The notes under the pieces were generated by a model. The model was given only the letters and a program-made list of their open reading frames with translations, ran no database searches and was not told where the DNA came from. Positions 32,023 to 35,914 of a DNA stretch of 35,914 nt are shown in pieces (position 1 is the stretch's first letter; every line of letters begins with the position of its first letter). The stretch is from Desulfocapsaceae bacterium (GTDB lineage: Bacteria > Desulfobacterota > Desulfobulbia > Desulfobulbales > Desulfocapsaceae), in assembly GCA_031292275.1 (NCBI GenBank), contig JARLHL010000107.1, positions 1-35,914 of the forward strand, given 5' to 3'. Made by a program: the position numbers and the translations under genes.

Positions 32023-33426
32023 TTGGACGGAAAAGTTCTCATCGCCAACCGGGGTGAAATTGCGATACGCATCATGAATGCCTGCGCAGACCTGGGGCTT
32101 GATTACGTCGTGATCTACACGGATGCCGACCGGGATTCCGAACATGTCGCCAGGAATATCACCGGCGGCGCAGGCCAGAACGCCTGGCGGGTCACAAGCT
32201 ATTCCGATCCTAACGACATCCTGGCCGTTGCCGATCACGCCGGATGTTCGGCCATCCATCCGGGCTATGGTTTTTTCGCCGAGGACTATCGGTTCGCCCG
32301 CAGGGTGACGATGCGGGACCGGGCCTTGACCTTCATCGGCCCCAACTGGGAGGTCATCAGGGAGCTTGGCGACAAGATCAACACCAAAAGGGTGGCAAGA
32401 TCGCTTAACATTCCTACAATTCCAGGAAGTTCAGCCCCGATCTACAATGAGATGGAGGCGGAGGAAATTGCCGTCTCCCTGCTCGAGGACCAAACCGACA
32501 AGGGGATCTCCGACCCCTCTGTTCTCATCAAGGCTGCGGCCGGCGGCGGCGGCATGGGGATCGAGGAGGTAAAAGAAATCGAGCAGTTCCGCCGGATCTA
32601 CCGGCACCTGCAGAATTACGCCAAACGCCAGTTCGGCGATGGCGGCGTCCTGATCGAGCAGTGTCTGCGCGATTACAACCATCTGGAGGTTCAGCTGCTC
32701 TGCTCCCGGCACGGCGAGCGCATCCACTTCAATTCTCGGAACTGCACCATTCAGTCCGCCGGCCGCCAGAAACGGGTGGAGGCGGCCCCGGGCTTCCATG
32801 GCTCCTGCTTCGCCTATGACTTTGACGAGCAGCAGGTCCTGGACAAGATCGTCGACTACTCACTGAAGCTGGCAGAGCACGTCAACTATGACAATATCGG
32901 GACCTGGGAGTGGATAGTCACCCGTTCGGGAGAGCCCTATCTCCTGGAGGTGAATACCCGCATCCAGGTGGAAAACGACGTGTCCGCCCGCATCAGTTAT
33001 CTGGACGGCAGACACCCCGACCTGATCCGCGAACAGATCAGGCTGGCGCTGGGAGAGAAGATCGGCTATGACCAGAGTGCCGTCAGTTTCCGAGGGGCCG
33101 CCATCGAACTGCGAATCGTGGCCGAAGACACGCGGCGCGGGTTTGCGCCGTGGATCGGCACAATCACCCGGTTTTCCATTCCCCGATATGACTGGTCAGC
33201 GGCCTACACCCACGTCCCCGCCGACCGCCCCTACCTGATCCCCAGCGACTTTGATCCGAATCTGGCCCTGGTTCTGGTCTGGGGAGAAACCATGGATGAG
33301 GCGAAAACACGGGCAGCCCGATTTATAGACGAGACCGTCATCGAGGGCCAGGATGCAGCAGGCAGTCCCATCATCACTAATCTGATCTATCTGAAAAACA
33401 ATCTGGATCGCCTGCTGGCTTTCTGA
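32023..33426 (+). CDS. Biotin carboxylase-like ATP-grasp subunit (divergent)
   Basis: The 467-aa protein matches biotin carboxylase domains in order: N-terminal GKVLIANRGEIAIRI, HPGYGFFAED, GDKINTKRVA, the ATP-grasp loop KAAAGGGGMG and the C-terminal EVNTRIQVEN. E. coli active-site residues E276, E288, N290, R292, K238 and R338 all have counterparts. His236 becomes Arg (GRQK), with one inserted residue before it, and the His after IQVE becomes Asn. It should carboxylate biotin on a carrier protein using ATP and bicarbonate. I chose the TTG at 32023, with GAGGA 6 bases upstream; the frame is open further but unlike the family. The carboxyltransferase gene follows 32 bases after the stop codon. 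No biotin carrier gene is in the window. Confidence 0.85.
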   Translation: MDGKVLIANRGEIAIRIMNACADLGLDYVVIYTDADRDSEHVARNITGGAGQNAWRVTSYSDPNDILAVADHAGCSAIHPGYGFFAEDYRFARRVTMRDRALTFIGPNWEVIRELGDKINTKRVARSLNIPTIPGSSAPIYNEMEAEEIAVSLLEDQTDKGISDPSVLIKAAAGGGGMGIEEVKEIEQFRRIYRHLQNYAKRQFGDGGVLIEQCLRDYNHLEVQLLCSRHGERIHFNSRNCTIQSAGRQKRVEAAPGFHGSCFAYDFDEQQVLDKIVDYSLKLAEHVNYDNIGTWEWIVTRSGEPYLLEVNTRIQVENDVSARISYLDGRHPDLIREQIRLALGEKIGYDQSAVSFRGAAIELRIVAEDTRRGFAPWIGTITRFSIPRYDWSAAYTHVPADRPYLIPSDFDPNLALVLVWGETMDEAKTRAARFIDETVIEGQDAAGSPIITNLIYLKNNLDRLLAF

Positions 33427-33458
33427 CCCTTTCACCTGCAGTGGACGAAGCGTTCCCT

Positions 33459-35717
33459 ATGAAAGAACAACTCAAAGAGCTCCTGAAGATAGAAGATCGA
33501 ATAAACTATCTGATTCAGCTTAAAGATTTCTCAAGCTGGGGAAACCTCACCGGTTTCAAAGAGACCTGCGGGCGGCTGAAGCAAACCCTCTACGACTGTA
33601 CCCAAGAACAGCTGATCCAGGAAATCGGCAAACTCGACGACTCGATCAGCTTTCTTGAAGAGCGGGCGGAAGAGCAGCTGACCCCCATGGAGAGGGTCAG
33701 GATCGTCCGCAGCGCCCTGCGTTTCAGCCTGAAGGACATCCTGGAAAACGTCTACGAGGATTATACCGAACTGGGCGGCGCGGGTGACGCCAATATCGAC
33801 CCGGCCATGCTCTGCGCCAAGGCCACCATCAGCCGGCGGATCGGAAACAGGCCCTACACCGCATCGGTGATGGTGATCGGCCAGGAGACCGGACATGGCG
33901 AGGAATTCCGCAACGGCGGATCCTGCCGGCCCGAAGGGAACGACAAGGCCCTGCGCTTTATGCGGGTCGCAGAGACCGAAGGCGTCCCGATTCACTTCTA
34001 CATCTTCACCCCCGGTTCCTATCCCGTCGAGGAATATCCGGGGGCCGCTCAGCAGATCGCCCGCAATATATACGCGATGGCCAAGCTCCGGGTACCGATG
34101 ATCTCGATGATCTCTGAAGGCGGCTCCGGCGGCGCCGAGGCCATCGGCCTGTCGGATTACCGGCTGATGGTCACCCACGGCTACTATTCGGTGATCTCCC
34201 CGGAGGGGGCCGCGGCCATCGAAGGCCGGGTCAGGGAGGGCGCCAAGGTCCCCAAGGAACTGACCGAGGCCTGTGCTGAACGCCTGAAGCTCACCGCCGC
34301 GGACAATCTCCGTCTGGGCACCATAGACCGGATCATTCAGGAACCCCAGTTGGGTGCCCGACGGGACGATTTTGCCTTTTTCGCCCGGATCCGCTCCGAA
34401 ATGGTGAGCGCCACCGACAAAGTCGTATTATCCACCAAGAGTTTTCGGGCCCTGCGGACCTGGGAATTCAGACAGAAAAAGGCCAGGACCGAGGACCATG
34501 AACTCCAGGTGGAAATTCCCTGGGATCTCAACTCCAAGGAGATCCGTCGCCTGCTCGCCCAACGTTCCCGGAAGTATCTCGGCATGGCGGCGCAGGGATA
34601 TACGGACACCACCCACCCTGCCCTGGCCTCCACCACTCAGGTTAAGAACAGGATCGAGCAGCTCTACTATAATATCCGCTATGATATCCTGAAGAATCAT
34701 AAGCGGCAGGTCCATAAGGTGATCAAGGATGTCTCAGGCGAGGGATCGGTAATCCTGAAGCGGATTACAGGGCCGATCACAGACATCATTCGTTTCCTCA
34801 ATACCAAGGCGAAGAAAAAAAGGGTCCGGGCCGCCCTCTCCCATACCGGCGATACGCAGCAAAGCAGCCGGCTGAAGAAGGACGACACTTATAGAAGTCC
34901 TCTGGCCGACTCGGACCGGACCATAAGCTGCCCCAACACCGATAAATCCGGTTGCAAGGATCTCTGGGTTCCCGATCTTTTCACCGAATTTGCAGGGGCT
35001 TGCGAAACCTGCGGCCATCATTTTCCGCTTGAGTACCAGTGGTATCTGGCAAATGTCTTTGATCCGGGTTCAATCGGGTTTTTCAACCGGCGGATTACCT
35101 CTCACAATCCCCTCGACTATACCGGTTTTGATCAGCGGCTGAGACAAGCCAAAGAGAGAACCGGGGAAAATTCCGGCAATATGACATTCACAGCCGAGAT
35201 AGGCGGGATCCAGCTCGTGGTGGCCATGCTCTATTCCGATTTCCGCAACGGCACAGTCGGCGCGGCGGAAGGCGAGAAATTCGTCCGCGCCTGCGAATTG
35301 GCCAAGCGCAAAAAACGCCCGCTTCTGGCCTATGTTCACAGCACCGGCGGCATCCGGATCCAGGAGGGGACCCTCGGGGTCATCCAGATGCCGAAGTGCA
35401 CCATGGCCGTCCGCGAGTATGTGGACGCGGGAGGTCTCTATATCGTCGTCTACGACAATGATTCCTACGCCGGCCCGGTGGCGTCCTTCCTCGGCTGCGC
35501 CCCCTACCAGTTTGCAATCCGCTCCAGCCGGGTGGGATTTGCAGGACCGCGGGTCATCCGGGAGACAACCGGCATCGACATCCCGCCGGATTACCACTCT
35601 GCCCGCAATGCCTTGAAGCGCGGCCATATTCAGGGGATATGGGACCGCCGGGAGTTCCGGCGCAATCTCCACAAATCCCTGCTGACCATGGGAAGCCCTA
35701 ACCTGTATTACCGCTAG
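33459..35717 (+). CDS. Fused acetyl-CoA carboxylase carboxyltransferase (AccA-like then AccD-like)
   Basis: The 752-aa protein has an AccA-like N-terminal half (GSCRPEGNDKALRFMR, SEGGSGGAEAIGLSDY, SVISPEGAAAI) and an AccD-like C-terminal half (FTAEIGGIQLVVAMLYSDFRNG, STGGIRIQEG, FAGPRVIRETTG). About 140 basic, helix-rich residues (340-480) join them. A zinc-ribbon-like cysteine set precedes the second half, C-x7-C and C-x2-C (near 490-520), in place of the usual CxxC pairs. It should transfer the carboxyl group from carboxybiotin to an acyl-CoA, probably acetyl-CoA; propionyl-CoA cannot be excluded. I chose the ATG at 33459 over the in-frame GTG at 33441; neither has a strong ribosome-binding site. 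Confidence 0.85.
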   Translation: MKEQLKELLKIEDRINYLIQLKDFSSWGNLTGFKETCGRLKQTLYDCTQEQLIQEIGKLDDSISFLEERAEEQLTPMERVRIVRSALRFSLKDILENVYEDYTELGGAGDANIDPAMLCAKATISRRIGNRPYTASVMVIGQETGHGEEFRNGGSCRPEGNDKALRFMRVAETEGVPIHFYIFTPGSYPVEEYPGAAQQIARNIYAMAKLRVPMISMISEGGSGGAEAIGLSDYRLMVTHGYYSVISPEGAAAIEGRVREGAKVPKELTEACAERLKLTAADNLRLGTIDRIIQEPQLGARRDDFAFFARIRSEMVSATDKVVLSTKSFRALRTWEFRQKKARTEDHELQVEIPWDLNSKEIRRLLAQRSRKYLGMAAQGYTDTTHPALASTTQVKNRIEQLYYNIRYDILKNHKRQVHKVIKDVSGEGSVILKRITGPITDIIRFLNTKAKKKRVRAALSHTGDTQQSSRLKKDDTYRSPLADSDRTISCPNTDKSGCKDLWVPDLFTEFAGACETCGHHFPLEYQWYLANVFDPGSIGFFNRRITSHNPLDYTGFDQRLRQAKERTGENSGNMTFTAEIGGIQLVVAMLYSDFRNGTVGAAEGEKFVRACELAKRKKRPLLAYVHSTGGIRIQEGTLGVIQMPKCTMAVREYVDAGGLYIVVYDNDSYAGPVASFLGCAPYQFAIRSSRVGFAGPRVIRETTGIDIPPDYHSARNALKRGHIQGIWDRREFRRNLHKSLLTMGSPNLYYR

Positions 35718-35793
35718 GACGACGAAGGACACCTGCAGATGCGCGTGAAAAAGCAACATCCAGGATTTAATCGCAGAAATCTGCTCTTCCGGC

Positions 35794-35822
35794 TTGACTC
35801 ATTCTCCGGTCTATGATAAAAG
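35794..35822 (+). promoter_or_regulatory. Promoter candidate for tRNA-Lys
   Basis: TTGACT (35794-35799), a 17-base spacer and TAAAAG (35817-35822) lie 17 bases before the tRNA, about the distance expected. The sequence TATGAT at 35812 is closer to the -10 consensus but only 12 bases from the -35. Confidence 0.45.
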
Positions 35823-35838
35823 GCACATGCAAAAGACA

Positions 35839-35914
35839 GGGCCGTTAGCTCAATTGGTAGAGCATCTGACTCTTAATCAGCAGGTCCCCGGTTCGATCCC
35901 GGGACGGCCCACCA
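35839..35914 (+). tRNA. tRNA-Lys (anticodon CUU)
   Basis: A 76-base cloverleaf: acceptor GGGCCGT pairs with ACGGCCC, the D-arm reads AGCTCAATTGGTAGAGC, and the anticodon loop ACTCTTAA places CTT, which reads lysine AAG. The T-arm has GGTTCGATCCC, and a discriminator A is followed by encoded CCA. The gene ends exactly at the window edge. Confidence 0.97.

Noticed and set aside
1-35914. CRISPR arrays, rRNA, insertion sequences with transposase, prophage
   Set aside because: No regularly spaced direct repeats, no rRNA sequence and no transposase or phage-like protein were found on either strand.

Overview
The window reads as ordinary chromosomal DNA of a GC-rich Gram-negative bacterium. The fused AccA/AccD-type carboxyltransferase with a divergent biotin carboxylase, the lnt/corC pair, ornithine-lipid-type acyltransferase, DUF4388 and PstS/OmpA modules suggest Desulfobacterota (a deltaproteobacterium, perhaps Desulfobulbaceae-like). 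This placement is inference from gene content; no rRNA gene or other taxonomic marker is present.

Region 1 (1-13680, all minus strand, transcribed right to left) is a cell-surface polysaccharide locus. It starts with a WbpM-type UDP-GlcNAc 4,6-dehydratase. A Wzx-type flippase, a GT2 and two GT4 glycosyltransferases, a WbpV/WbpK-like 4-ketoreductase and a small PglC/WcaJ-like phosphoglycosyltransferase follow. Then come rfbB-rfbD-rfbA-rfbC for dTDP-L-rhamnose, and a Wzm/Wzt ABC exporter whose ATPase runs off the left edge. Most neighbours overlap by 4-17 bases, so they are translationally coupled. The likely logic is UDP-QuiNAc (or UDP-FucNAc) made by the dehydratase and reductase, loaded on undecaprenyl phosphate by the phosphoglycosyltransferase, extended with rhamnose and other sugars, and exported. 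Both a Wzx flippase and an ABC exporter are present, but no Wzy or Wzz is seen.

Region 2 (13681-16331, minus) holds a DUF3047 protein, a dodecin and a radical SAM/SPASM protein, separated by hairpin-rich spacers. A 1.1-kb, partly AT-rich spacer leads to region 3 (17460-20875, plus): an acetate/succinate transporter (SatP family), alanine dehydrogenase and a second radical SAM enzyme, with clear terminators after the first two.

Region 4 (21151-31563) is mixed. It has a large minus-strand protein joining a pseudo-receiver, DUF4388, one membrane segment, a PstS-like domain and an OmpA domain. It also has plus-strand genes for an OlsF-like bifunctional acyltransferase, a PIN-PhoH ATPase and an unknown protein. 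On the minus strand lie prfB, with a classic programmed +1 frameshift, and the coupled corC-lnt pair. Region 5 (32023-35717, plus) encodes a divergent biotin carboxylase and a fused AccA-AccD carboxyltransferase. The window ends exactly at the CCA of a tRNA-Lys(CUU).

The least expected signals are non-coding. Three diverged copies of a ~100-bp two-hairpin element lie upstream of rfbB, prfB and corC, all in the same orientation. A 193-bp unit bounded by 16-bp perfect inverted repeats abuts a glycosyltransferase start codon.
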